Source: Actinophytocola sp044466355
GTDB taxonomy: Bacteria > Actinomycetota > Actinomycetes > Mycobacteriales > Pseudonocardiaceae
Assembly: GCF_044466355.1 (NCBI RefSeq)
Contig: NZ_JBITMQ010000001.1
Location: 1,178,001 to 1,242,000 of the forward strand
Length of the DNA stretch: 64,000 nucleotides
Reading direction: 5' to 3'
Of the stretch, positions 42,027 through 52,272 are shown piece by piece. Position 1 is the stretch's first letter. Every line of letters starts with the position of its first letter. The notes beneath the pieces were generated by a model, which had not been told where the DNA came from, made no database searches, and saw only the letters and a list, made by a program, of their open reading frames with translations. Made by a program: the position numbers and the translations under genes.

Positions 42027-43446
42027 GTTCCGTCCGCACGCGCGGCTGCGCGGGAAGCAGCCCGCCGACCTGGGCGCGTCCGTGCTCCCGGTGGTCGCGG
42101 CGGTCAGCGCCAGCGACACCGACCTCGGGAAGGTGCGGGTCGTGTGCGACTGGGTGCAGTACCGCAACAACTTCCGCGATGTCGTGCAGCTGCGGCCCAT
42201 CCTGAACGGTGACCTGGAGATCGCGGTGGACGTGCGCCGGGCCGCCGACGCGCCCGTCGGCGAGCTGACCTCCGCACTGCTCCGCCAGTCGCCGGACCGG
42301 GTCTACCTCGAGGACTGGCGGCCCGGCCGCGACAGCTGCGTCTGGCGGTTCAACGCCCTCTACTGGTCCGCGCTGGACCTGTGGGAGAAGGCCACCGGCC
42401 GCGGCTACGAACAGGCGCTGCCCGGCGGGGAGAGCGACGCCCGCAACCGGGCCGCCGCCGCGGAACTGATCGGTGAGCTGTTCGCCGTCTGGGACCGCCT
42501 CGCCGCGAGCGCCGCGCTGCCCGACGAGCTGTACGTCATCGAACTCGGTGTCGGCAACGGCGGCCAGGCCAAGGTGTTCCTCGACGAGTTCCGCGACCTC
42601 GACCGGCATCGCGGCACCGCCTACTACAGCCGCCTGCGCTACCTCATGTGCGACTACTCGGCGCACGTGCTCGACCTGGCCAGGGAGACGGTCGCTGAGC
42701 ACACCGAGCGCGTCAGCTCGTTCGTGCTCGACGCCACCCGGCCCCGCACCTCGCTGGGTTTCCTGCGGTACAAGGCGTTCCTGGTCTACATCTCCAACGT
42801 CTACGACAACCTGCCGACCGACGAGGTGGCGCAGCTGGGCGGGCGCACCTACTGCGTGCACAACCGCGCCTGTCTGCCGGGGGAGGAGGCGGCCGAACTG
42901 GCCGAGTCGGTCTCGGCGACCGTCGACGAGCTGCCCGCTCTGGTGCACAAGCTGCTGCGACTGGGCCCCGTGCTGCTCGCCGAGGCGTGCCCCGACCACT
43001 TCGCGGACACCGACGCCGCGGTGCGCTTCTGGCAGGACACCTGGGCGGCCCTGCGCCTGGCGGAACGCTACGTGCCGCTCGCCGGACTCGACACCTACCC
43101 GCTCACCGACACCCTCACCGGGGAGGCGCTGCGCCCGCTGCTCGAGTCCGGCGCGGACGTGCGCATGCACGTGAGCAACGGGGCCGTCGCGAGCTTCGTC
43201 GACACCCTGGGCCTGCTGCACCCGTTCGGGAAGCTGGTGTGCCACGACATCTTCGTCGACGACATCCAGGGCTACCGCACGACGTTCCGCGGGCCCGGCA
43301 AGTACGACGGGTCGGTCGTCAACTGGGTCAACGGCCCCCTGCTCGCCCATGTCGGGCGCAAGCGCGGGTTCGACGTGGACTACGCGCCGTTCCGCCACCG
43401 CGCGGGCGGGCACGTGGTGACCATGACGGCACAGGTGCGGGACTGA
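42016..43446 (+). CDS. Uncharacterised SAM-dependent methyltransferase-like protein
   Basis: Protein of 476 aa not assigned to a named family. Residues 173-183 (YVIELGVGNGG) form a glycine-rich class I SAM-binding motif, followed by an acidic stretch (LRYLMCDYSAHVLDLA) where motif II is expected and YISNVYDNLPTDE as a possible motif IV. The N-terminal 170 residues and the C-terminal 200 are unrecognised. It is embedded among methyl-cycle genes (11-nt overlap with metF, TGATG with the next MetE-like gene). It could generate the SAH recycled by SahH or be a methyl-transfer accessory. Confidence 0.65.
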   Translation: MLVEFRPHARLRGKQPADLGASVLPVVAAVSASDTDLGKVRVVCDWVQYRNNFRDVVQLRPILNGDLEIAVDVRRAADAPVGELTSALLRQSPDRVYLEDWRPGRDSCVWRFNALYWSALDLWEKATGRGYEQALPGGESDARNRAAAAELIGELFAVWDRLAASAALPDELYVIELGVGNGGQAKVFLDEFRDLDRHRGTAYYSRLRYLMCDYSAHVLDLARETVAEHTERVSSFVLDATRPRTSLGFLRYKAFLVYISNVYDNLPTDEVAQLGGRTYCVHNRACLPGEEAAELAESVSATVDELPALVHKLLRLGPVLLAEACPDHFADTDAAVRFWQDTWAALRLAERYVPLAGLDTYPLTDTLTGEALRPLLESGADVRMHVSNGAVASFVDTLGLLHPFGKLVCHDIFVDDIQGYRTTFRGPGKYDGSVVNWVNGPLLAHVGRKRGFDVDYAPFRHRAGGHVVTMTAQVRD

Positions 43447-44486
43447 TGAGCCTGCCTCTGCTGCCGACGACCGTGGTGGGTTCGTTCCCCGTGCCGGAGT
43501 GGATGGAACGGCTCAAGACCGACTACTCCCGTGGCCGGGTGAGCGGCGCGCAACTGGCCGACGTGCACGACATGGCGATCAAGGCCGCGCTGCGGGACCA
43601 GGAACTGGCGGGCATCGACATCGTGTCCGACGGCGAACTGCGCAGGGACAACGACGTCGACTACTTCCTCGCGCGCCTGCCCGGCATCGAGGTCCGGCGC
43701 GCCACGAAGGACTTCTACTTCGACTACCACGACCTCGCGGTGACCGCGCCCCTGCCGCCCGCCACCGGCGACGAGCTGGCCTGGCTCGCGGACGACTTCG
43801 CGTTCACCGCCGCGCAGACGACCGCGCCGATCAAGTTCTCGTTCACCGGTCCGTACTCGCTGGCGCGCAGGCTGCGCAACCAGGCGTACGCCGACCAGCG
43901 CGCGCTGGTGCTCGACCTCGCCCACCGCCTCAACGGCGCCGCACACGCCCTCGCGGCCCGCGGCGCGACGCTGCTGCAGATCGACGAGCCGTTCCTCGCC
44001 GGCTACCCCGGCGACGTGACGGTGGCGGTCGAGGGCGTCAACGCCGTCACCGCGGGTGTGGACGTCAGCTGGGCGCTGCACGTCTGCTACGGCAACCGCT
44101 ACGCGCGGCCGTCGTGGGAGGGCCACTACGACTTCCTGTTCCCGGCCGTGCTCGACGCGCGGGTCGACCAGCTCGTGCTGGAGTTCGCCCGCAAGGGCTA
44201 CGAGGACCTGCCGGTGATCGAGAAGTTCGGGTGGGACCGCACGGTCGGGCTCGGCGTCCTCGACGTGAAGAGCCAGGAGGTCGAGACGGCCGAGACGGTC
44301 GCGAAGCGCATTCGCGCGGCGCTCGACCTCGTGCCCGCCGAACAGCTGGTGATCAACCCGGACTGCGGGCTGCGGAACCTGTCCGGTGCCGTGGCCCGCG
44401 CCAAGCTCGCCGCGATGGTCGAGGGCACGGCGCAGGTCCGCCGCACCCTTCGCCCGTTGCCAGAACCGATCGTCCAAGGAGCGTGA
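43446..44486 (+). CDS. MetE-core methyltransferase-like protein 2
   Basis: Single-barrel MetE homologue of 346 aa. It begins with the characteristic LLPTTVVGSFPVPEWM and retains the zinc ligands His212 and Cys214 (LHVCYG), Glu246 (LVLEFARKG) and Cys307 (NPDCGLRNL); FTGPYSLARRLRNQ and LLQIDEPFLAGYP form the rest of the barrel. Such core-MetE proteins use small methyl donors or methylcobalamin/methyl-THF with homocysteine. Directly upstream of metK, so it may make the methionine that MetK converts to SAM. Start ATG overlaps the previous stop. Confidence 0.87.
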   Translation: MSLPLLPTTVVGSFPVPEWMERLKTDYSRGRVSGAQLADVHDMAIKAALRDQELAGIDIVSDGELRRDNDVDYFLARLPGIEVRRATKDFYFDYHDLAVTAPLPPATGDELAWLADDFAFTAAQTTAPIKFSFTGPYSLARRLRNQAYADQRALVLDLAHRLNGAAHALAARGATLLQIDEPFLAGYPGDVTVAVEGVNAVTAGVDVSWALHVCYGNRYARPSWEGHYDFLFPAVLDARVDQLVLEFARKGYEDLPVIEKFGWDRTVGLGVLDVKSQEVETAETVAKRIRAALDLVPAEQLVINPDCGLRNLSGAVARAKLAAMVEGTAQVRRTLRPLPEPIVQGA

Positions 44487-44488
44487 CC

Positions 44489-45705
44489 GTGCACGATTTC
44501 CTCTTCACGTCCGAGTCGGTGACCGAGGGACACCCGGACAAGGTCGCCGACGCGATCTCCGACGCGATCTCCGACGCCGTGCTCGACGCGGCACTGGCCG
44601 ACGACCCGTACGCGCGAGTTGCCTGCGAAACCCTGGTCACCACCGGCATGGTGGTGCTGGCGGGGGAGATCACCACCCCGCGACAGCTGGACTACACCGG
44701 CATCGTCCGGGACACGATCACCCGGATCGGGTACGACAGCGACTGCGGTTTCGACGGTCGCCACTGCGCCGTCCTCACGGCGCTGGACAAGCAGTCACCC
44801 GACATCGCGCAGGGCGTCGACCAGGCCTTCGAGCGGCGGGACGGCTCCGGTGACGAGCTCGACCGGGCCGGCGCCGGGGACCAGGGCATGATGTTCGGCT
44901 ACGCCACGAACGAGACACCCGAGCTGATGCCGACGCCGATCGCGCTGGCGCACCGGCTGTCCCGCCGACTCGCGACCGTGCGCAAGGACGGCACGTTGCC
45001 CTACCTACGGCCCGACGGCAAGACCCAGGTGTCGGTCCGGTACGCGGGTGGCCTTCCCGTCGCGGTCGAGCAGGTGCTGGTCTCGACCCAGCACGCCGAG
45101 GACGTGGGCGTCGAGCAGATCCGCGACGACCTGTGGCGCCACGTCGTCACCGCCGAGCTGCCGCCCGACCTGTACGACCCGGCCCTGCTGCGGTCACGGC
45201 TGCTGGTCAACCCGACCGGCCGGTTCGTGATCGGCGGCCCGGTCGGCGACGCCGGCCTGACCGGACGCAAGATCATCGTGGACACCTACGGCGGGTTCGC
45301 GCGGCACGGCGGCGGCGCGTTCTCCGGCAAGGATCCGTCCAAAGTGGACCGGTCGGCGGCGTACGCGGCCCGGTACGTGGCGAAGAACCTGGTCGCCGCC
45401 GGGCTCGCGGACCGTGCCGAGGTGCAGGTGGCGTACGCGATCGGCGTGGCGCGGCCGGTGTCCGTGCTGGTCGACACGTTCGGCACCGAGCGGGTCGGCC
45501 GCGGGCTGCTCGACGAACTCGTCGCCGAGCACTTCGACCTGCGCCCCGCCGCCTTCCGGTCCTACCTGGACCTGCACCGCCCCATCTACTCGCCGACCTC
45601 CGCCTACGGCCACTTCGGCCGGACCGACGTCGACCTGCCGTGGGAACGCACCGACCGCGCCGACGCGCTGCGTGCCGCCGCGAACCTGACCGTGAAGGAG
45701 CCCGC

Positions 45706-45709
<4 letters not shown>
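44489..45709 (+). CDS. metK: S-adenosylmethionine synthetase
   Basis: MetK of 406 aa, full length, making SAM from methionine and ATP. It has the FTSESVTEGHPDKVADAISD N-terminal signature, the GAGDQGMMFGYATNE hexapeptide loop and GGGAFSGKDPSKVDRSAAYA. GTG at 44489 is chosen because AAGGAG lies 7 nt before it; a GTG at 44483 overlaps the previous stop but is too close to the site. There is no gap for a SAM riboswitch. As it is buried in a catabolic operon, it is probably an accessory copy beside a housekeeping metK elsewhere. Confidence 0.97.
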
Positions 45710-47145
<1,436 letters not shown>

Positions 47146-47147
47146 CG

Positions 47148-48002
47148 ATGACGACCACCGGCAGACTTGTCGTGTCCTGTAGGGATGCCCCGGGCATCGT
47201 GTCGCGCATCAGCACGTTCCTGCACCGCCGCGGCGCCAACATCGTCTCGTCCGACCAGTACTCGACCGGGCTCGCGGACGGCCGGTTCTTCCTGCGGGTG
47301 GAGTTCCACCTGCCCGGCGGCGGCCCCGGACTGTCCGAACTGGAGAGTGACTTCGCGGCCGAGGTCGCGCCCGTCCTCGGTGGGGTGTCCCGGTTCCGGG
47401 ACGCCGCCGCCACCACCAGGGTGGCCGTGTTCGTCTCCCGCTACGACCACTGCCTGCTCGACCTGCTGTGGCGGGCCCGGCGCGGGGAGCTGCCCGTGGA
47501 GATCGTGCAGGTCGTGTCGAACCACCCCGACCTCGCCGAGGACGTGGCCGGGTTCGGGGTGCCGTTCGAGCACGTCCCCGTCACCCGCGCGACCAAGCCC
47601 GAATCGGAACGCAGGCAGCTGGACCTGTTGTGCGGCAAGGTGGACCTGGTCGTGCTGGCCCGGTACATGCAGATCCTCTCGGCGGACTTCCTCGACCGGA
47701 TCGGTGTGCCGGTGATCAACATCCACCACTCGTTCCTGCCCGCGTTCGCCGGCGCCGGGCCGTACGAGCGGGCGAAGGCACGAGGGGTGAAGCTGGTCGG
47801 TGCCACCGCGCACTACGCCACCGAGGACCTGGACGAGGGACCGATCATCGAGCAGGACGTCGTCCGCGTCTCGCACCGCGCGAGCGTCGCCGAGCTGACC
47901 CGCAGGGGCGCGGACATCGAGCGCACCGTGCTGGCCAGGGCCGTGCGGTGGCACTGCCAGAACCGGGTCCTGGTCGACGGCCGCACCACCATCGTGTTCT
48001 GA
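47148..48002 (+). CDS. purU: Formyltetrahydrofolate deformylase
   Basis: PurU of 284 aa, hydrolysing 10-formyl-THF to formate and THF. An N-terminal ACT domain (RLVVSCRDAPGIVSRISTFL) is followed by the formyltransferase-like catalytic domain with INIHHSFLPAFAGAGPYERA and ATAHYATEDLDEGPIIEQDV, carrying the catalytic Asn-His-Asp set. In this operon it would discharge one-carbon units from folate as formate. The selenocysteine formate dehydrogenase operon 8 kb to the right could then oxidise the formate. Confidence 0.95.
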   Translation: MTTTGRLVVSCRDAPGIVSRISTFLHRRGANIVSSDQYSTGLADGRFFLRVEFHLPGGGPGLSELESDFAAEVAPVLGGVSRFRDAAATTRVAVFVSRYDHCLLDLLWRARRGELPVEIVQVVSNHPDLAEDVAGFGVPFEHVPVTRATKPESERRQLDLLCGKVDLVVLARYMQILSADFLDRIGVPVINIHHSFLPAFAGAGPYERAKARGVKLVGATAHYATEDLDEGPIIEQDVVRVSHRASVAELTRRGADIERTVLARAVRWHCQNRVLVDGRTTIVF

Positions 48003-48011
48003 GAGGACGTC

Positions 48012-49007
48012 ATGCCCACCGTCGTCACCGGCTCGATCGCCACCGACCACCTGATGCGGTTCCCGGGCCGTTTCGCCGAGCAGCTGGTCGACACCCACCT
48101 CGACCGCCTGTCGCTGAGCTTCCTCGTCGACGACCTGGTCATCCGCCGCGGCGGCGTCGCGGCCAACATCGCGTTCGCGCTGGGCGTGCTCGGCCAGGCG
48201 CCCGTCCTCGTCGGCGCGGTGGGGCCGGACTTCGACGACTACCGGGCCTGGCTGGCCCGCCACGGCGTCGACTGCACGCACCTGCACGTGTCGCCGACCG
48301 CGCACACCGCCCGCTTCACCTGCACCACCGACGACGACCAGTGCCAGCTGGCGTCGTTCTACGCCGGCGCGATGGCCGAGGCCAGGAACATCACGCTGGC
48401 GCCGGTCCTGGCGGCGCGGGCGGTCGACCTGGTGCTGGTGGGCGCGAACGACCCGGCCGCCATGCTCGCCCACACCGAGGAGGCCCGCGAGCTCGGTGTC
48501 CCGTTCGCGGCCGACCCGTCCCAGCAGCTGCCGAGGCTGGACCGCACCGCCTGCCGGTCCCTTGTGGACGGTGCGAGGTTCCTGTTCACCAACGAGTACG
48601 AGTGGGAACTGCTCACCCGCAGGACGGGCTGGGACGCCGACGAGATCACACGCCGGGTCGAACTCCGCGTCACCACGCTCGCCGACAAGGGCTGCCTGCT
48701 CGTCACCGCGGACGGCCGCGAAACCCACGTCGACGCGGTACCCGCCCGTGCGATCGTCGACCCGACGGGGGTGGGCGACGCCTTCCGCGGCGGGTTCATC
48801 GCAGGCATCGGCGGCGGGCTGCGGGCCGAACGGGCCGCCCAGCTCGGGTCGCTCGTCGCCACCCTCGTGCTGGAGACGGCAGGCACCCAGGAATGGCACC
48901 TCGACGTGGACACCGGTCTGCGCCGCCTGGCCGACGCGTACGGACCCGTCGCTCGCGACGAGATCGAACCGCTCCTCCGGGACGCCCCGGGCCGTCAGGT
49001 CCGGTAG
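48012..49007 (+). CDS. adoK: Adenosine kinase (PfkB family, actinobacterial type)
   Basis: PfkB-fold kinase of 331 aa. The N-terminus VTGSIATDHLMRFPGRFAEQ and RRGGVAANIAFALGVLG closely follow the mycobacterial adenosine kinase pattern, and DPTGVGDAFRGGFIAG is the C-terminal PfkB signature with the catalytic Asp. It phosphorylates adenosine released by SahH, pulling SAH hydrolysis forward. ATG with GAGAGGA upstream. Last gene of the operon; its 3' end overlaps the convergent alginate lyase gene by 13 bp. Confidence 0.92.
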   Translation: MPTVVTGSIATDHLMRFPGRFAEQLVDTHLDRLSLSFLVDDLVIRRGGVAANIAFALGVLGQAPVLVGAVGPDFDDYRAWLARHGVDCTHLHVSPTAHTARFTCTTDDDQCQLASFYAGAMAEARNITLAPVLAARAVDLVLVGANDPAAMLAHTEEARELGVPFAADPSQQLPRLDRTACRSLVDGARFLFTNEYEWELLTRRTGWDADEITRRVELRVTTLADKGCLLVTADGRETHVDAVPARAIVDPTGVGDAFRGGFIAGIGGGLRAERAAQLGSLVATLVLETAGTQEWHLDVDTGLRRLADAYGPVARDEIEPLLRDAPGRQVR

Positions 49008-50323
49008 ATGGCGGTCTCGGTGATGCTGGTCCAGTCGTTCTCGGTGTTGCCGTCGCCCACGATCCGCACGTACCTGGCCCGGGTGTCGTCGACGTCGTAC
49101 TTCTGGCTCCGCAGCGTGGTTCCGCTGGTCGTGCCCTCGAACACGGTGGTCCAGTCCTCCCCGTCGACCGAGGTCTCGATCTCGAAGTCCTGTTCCCGGG
49201 AGTCACCCTTGTGCCAGGCGAGGGCCACCGAGCCGACCGTCGTGGCCGAACCGAGGTCGTAGCGGATCCACACCCCGTCACCCTCGTCCGACCAGCGCGT
49301 GGACAGGTCGTGGTCGAGCGTGTTGGCCGCGACGTTGCCGTCGTCACCGCTCGACGTCACCCGCGACACCGCCAGCGCGCCACCCGGCGGCGGGGCGGGG
49401 TCGTCGGACGACGGTGGCGGCGGGGCAGGGCTGGGGTCGTCGGAGGACGGCGGCGGGGTGGGGCTGGGGTCGTCGGACGACGGCGGCGGGGCCGGGCTGG
49501 GGGTCTCCGACGACGGCGGTGGTGGCGGGGTGCCGCCACCACCGCCGAGGGCCACCCGGTGGATGACGACCTCGCCGTAGTTGCTCTCGTCGCACGGGCT
49601 GGAGTTCTCGCAGTTGGCCTGTGTGTAGGCGCCTGCCTTGAAGTAGCCCGTGGTGAAGTCGGCGTCCAGGGTGGCCGCCGGTTCACCGTTGTAGTACGCG
49701 TTGATCGTCCCGTTCGCCACCACGAACCGCACCTGGAACCGGGTGTTCAGCCGGAAGTCGTCGGTCACCAGCTGGAAGTGGGGGTCGTCGCCATTGGTGA
49801 CGTACAGGCTGGTGCCCTCGACCCGGAACACCGACACGTCGTCGCTGCCGCCGTGGATCTGGCCGACCACCATGTGCTGCTTGTCGTTGGGCAGGTGCGT
49901 GACCATCTGGTCGATGGTCATCACGTGCGTGCCCTGGTCGGCCGCCCACGACGCTTCGTCTCCGCCGCCTGCGCCCATCTCCCGCAGCTCGGACCTCGGG
50001 TAGTTGGACCCGCCGGTCGTGACCCCGTTGACCGCGGACCGGAACACCACGCCGTCGCACCGGGCGGTCGGCGTGAACCACGGATCCACCTGGTACGTGG
50101 CGAGTTCCGGCTGCTGCACCTCGTCCGGGCGCTCCGCCTCGCCGATCGGCAGCTGGACCTTCCAGTTGCTCAGGTCCAGCACCTGTGCGGGGTGGTCACA
50201 GGCCCGGATGGCCGCACCGGTTTCCACTTCGGTGTCGGGCGCGGCGAGAACCGGCACCCCGACCGCCACGCCGACCAGCAGGGTGCCGGAAGCCACGAAC
50301 GTCACCACATGTGAGCGTTTCAT
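48995..50323 (-). CDS. Secreted alginate lyase (PL7) with F5/8-type C domain
   Basis: Extracellular polysaccharide lyase of 442 aa. It has a Sec signal peptide (residues 1-28), a PL7 catalytic domain (about 35-258) with the three diagnostic motifs RSELREM (110-116), QIH (155-157) and YFKAGAY (227-233), a Pro/Ser/Asp linker (264-313) and a discoidin-like carbohydrate-binding domain (about 315-442, ending NTENDWTSITETAIY). It cleaves alginate or a related polyuronate by beta-elimination. The ATG at 50323 precedes the signal peptide. It is functionally unrelated to the methyl module. Confidence 0.93.
   Translation of the reverse strand: MKRSHVVTFVASGTLLVGVAVGVPVLAAPDTEVETGAAIRACDHPAQVLDLSNWKVQLPIGEAERPDEVQQPELATYQVDPWFTPTARCDGVVFRSAVNGVTTGGSNYPRSELREMGAGGGDEASWAADQGTHVMTIDQMVTHLPNDKQHMVVGQIHGGSDDVSVFRVEGTSLYVTNGDDPHFQLVTDDFRLNTRFQVRFVVANGTINAYYNGEPAATLDADFTTGYFKAGAYTQANCENSSPCDESNYGEVVIHRVALGGGGGTPPPPPSSETPSPAPPPSSDDPSPTPPPSSDDPSPAPPPPSSDDPAPPPGGALAVSRVTSSGDDGNVAANTLDHDLSTRWSDEGDGVWIRYDLGSATTVGSVALAWHKGDSREQDFEIETSVDGEDWTTVFEGTTSGTTLRSQKYDVDDTRARYVRIVGDGNTENDWTSITETAIYRT
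49385..49534. repeat. Pro/Ser/Asp linker-coding repeat
   Basis: Tandem imperfect repeats encoding PPPSSDDPSP units inside the alginate lyase gene. A flexible inter-domain linker; such repeats are prone to length change. Confidence 0.85.
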
Positions 50324-50389
50324 GCGGCCATCGTGATCCACCGGCGGCGGCGGTCGAGGCGCGTTGTCCTTTTCTTGCCACCGGCCGGG

Positions 50390-51415
50390 TCACGGCAGCA
50401 GTGCCTCCCACGTGAGCTGACCGACCAGACCGTCGTCCTCGAGGCCCCTGCTCGCCTGGAACGCCTTCACCGCGGCCTCGGTCTTCGGGCCGAAGTCGCC
50501 GTCCACGTCGCCCGGCGTGAAACCGCGGTAGATCAGCAGTTCCTGGAGGTAGCGGATCTCGCTCGCGTCCTCGTCGTCGCGGCGCAGCACCCGCCGTCCG
50601 GTCGCGGGCCCGCCTTCGACGTACTCCCGCACCTGCCGCTTCACGCTGCCGCCCGTCGCGCCCGCGTCGGCCTCCCGGGGCGGGTCGACGCCCGCCGGGA
50701 CGGGCGAGACGCCGAAGTTCTGTTCGTACCAGGCGATCGCCGCCGTGGTCGTCGTGTTCGACTCCAGGATCGGGTAGTCGACGGCCAGGTTCGCGATGTC
50801 GAGGTTCAGTTCCGTGTGGGCGTGGATGGCCGGACCGTCCATGTCGTACAGCCCGGCGAGCAGGCGCGCGATCGTCCACCACTGCTCGCTGTGGCGCGAC
50901 TCGTGGTAGATCGTGTCCATGTTCTCGGCGGCCTCGCCGTTCGCCTGCGCGTTGACGTACAGGTCGCGGTTGACGGTGACGGCCCACGGTCGCCAGTCGA
51001 AGATGGCCCAGTTCGTCCCGGCGTCGCCGAACGCGATCGGCACGTAGGGCACCCCGGCCGCGGTGAGCTGCTCGTTGGCGGCCGCGGCCAGCGCGTCGAG
51101 CTGCTCCTGGGGATCCATCGAGCTGTGCGCGGTGCCGTAGGTGTCGTTGACGTAGTCGGCGATGCTCTCCTCGGACCGCAGTCCGTCGAGGTCGCCGAAC
51201 TGCGCCTCCAGCGCGGCCCACGTGTTCACCCCGCACACGCCCTCGGGATCACCGATCATGTGGTCCTTCTGGTACGTGACGAGCGCGGCCTCGGTGACGG
51301 GCCCGAAGTCGCCGTCGATGTCACCGACGGGATAGTTCATGTCGCGCAACATCTGCTGCAGCAGCCGGACGTCGTTGTTGTCGAAGTCGCCCTGCTGGAC
51401 GGTCGGTCGGGTCAT
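50390..51415 (-). CDS. Peptidoglycan-binding-domain protein with HExxH zincin-like centre
   Basis: Protein of 341 aa with two PG_binding_1-type domains, residues about 10-75 (DNNDVRLLQQMLRDMNYPVG, then DGDFGPVTEAAL) and about 278-341 (IRYLQELLIYRGFTPGDVDG), around an unrecognised central region. The centre carries HESRH at 171-175, an HExxH zinc-protease-like motif in TIYHESRHSEQWW. There is no signal peptide or membrane segment, which is odd for a wall-binding protein; release by lysis, a contractile/phage-tail-like system or non-classical export are possible. ATG at 51415. Isolated gene; function unknown. Confidence 0.8.
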   Translation of the reverse strand: MTRPTVQQGDFDNNDVRLLQQMLRDMNYPVGDIDGDFGPVTEAALVTYQKDHMIGDPEGVCGVNTWAALEAQFGDLDGLRSEESIADYVNDTYGTAHSSMDPQEQLDALAAAANEQLTAAGVPYVPIAFGDAGTNWAIFDWRPWAVTVNRDLYVNAQANGEAAENMDTIYHESRHSEQWWTIARLLAGLYDMDGPAIHAHTELNLDIANLAVDYPILESNTTTTAAIAWYEQNFGVSPVPAGVDPPREADAGATGGSVKRQVREYVEGGPATGRRVLRRDDEDASEIRYLQELLIYRGFTPGDVDGDFGPKTEAAVKAFQASRGLEDDGLVGQLTWEALLP

Positions 51416-51508
51416 GGCACGCCCCTCGTTCGTCGGGTGCGTCCACGATGACGGCCCGACCAGGTCGGTTTCCCTCCCCAAGGGGCAGCTTTCCGGACGG
51501 CGCCGGTC

Positions 51509-52264
51509 TCACATCCGGGACTTCAGCACATCGACCTCGCAGCCCGGCGCGAACGGGTCGAAGCCGTGTTCCACCAGCCAGCGCACACCGAGCAGGCTGC
51601 GCAGCGACCACCACGCGCGGAGCACGTCGAGGTCGACGTCGCCGCCGTAGCCCGCGACGATGTCGTCGAGGTGCTCCTCGTGCCCGAGCGACAGGGTGGC
51701 GAGGTCGAACAGGGCGTCACCCTGGGCCGCCTCGGACCAGTCGAGCACGCCGGTGACCTCGTCACCGTCGACGAACACGTGGGCCACCTGGAGGTCGCCG
51801 TGGATGAACACCGGTGTCCACGGGCGGAGCGCGGCCTCGGCGACCTCGCGGTTGCGGGTCACCAGGTTGTCGGGGAGGACGTCGTTCACGACGAGCCACT
51901 CGCACTCCGCCGCGAGCTGCGCCGCGAACACGTCCCGGCTCCGGCCGGGCCAGGGCGGCAGCGGCGCGTCGTGCAGTGCCCGGACGGCGGCGCCCGCCGC
52001 GGCCCACGCGGCCGGGGAGGCGGTCGACGGCTCGCCGAGGCGGCCGAGCGGGGAACCGCGGAGTGCGGCGAGCGCGAGCACGGACGGCTTGCGCCACAGG
52101 ACGTCCGGCGTCGGGACCGGCGCCATGGCCATCGCCTCGACCTCGACGTCGGTGCGTGCCCGGTCGGCGTCGATCTTCAGGTACACGTCGCCGACGCGCA
52201 GGGTCGCGCGCTCGCGATGGGCGACAACGACCTCAACGACCTCAACCTCGTCCGCGTCGGCCAT
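51509..52264 (-). CDS. Aminoglycoside phosphotransferase-family kinase
   Basis: APH/choline-kinase-like fold, 251 aa. The catalytic loop is FIHGDLQVAHVFVDGDEV, followed by the metal-binding VLDWSEAAQGDALFDLA. The N-lobe is short (VGDVYLKIDADR as the ATP-binding Lys). It follows the DEAD-box helicase gene after 8 bp and is probably co-transcribed. Family members phosphorylate antibiotics, sugars or amino alcohols, and resistance cannot be inferred from this sequence. Confidence 0.85.
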   Translation of the reverse strand: MADADEVEVVEVVVAHRERATLRVGDVYLKIDADRARTDVEVEAMAMAPVPTPDVLWRKPSVLALAALRGSPLGRLGEPSTASPAAWAAAGAAVRALHDAPLPPWPGRSRDVFAAQLAAECEWLVVNDVLPDNLVTRNREVAEAALRPWTPVFIHGDLQVAHVFVDGDEVTGVLDWSEAAQGDALFDLATLSLGHEEHLDDIVAGYGGDVDLDVLRAWWSLRSLLGVRWLVEHGFDPFAPGCEVDVLKSRM

Positions 52265-52272
52265 GGGTGGCG

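Noticed and set aside
44400..44489. SAM riboswitch upstream of metK
   Set aside because: metK starts 2 nt after the previous stop, so no leader exists.
47468..50314. 948-codon plus-strand open frame across purU, adoK and the alginate lyase gene
   Set aside because: Arg/Pro/Gly-rich shadow frame overlapping three recognisable genes; no motifs of its own.
51509..52264. Aminoglycoside resistance gene
   Set aside because: Only the broad phosphotransferase fold is visible; context beside a helicase gives no support for antibiotic resistance.
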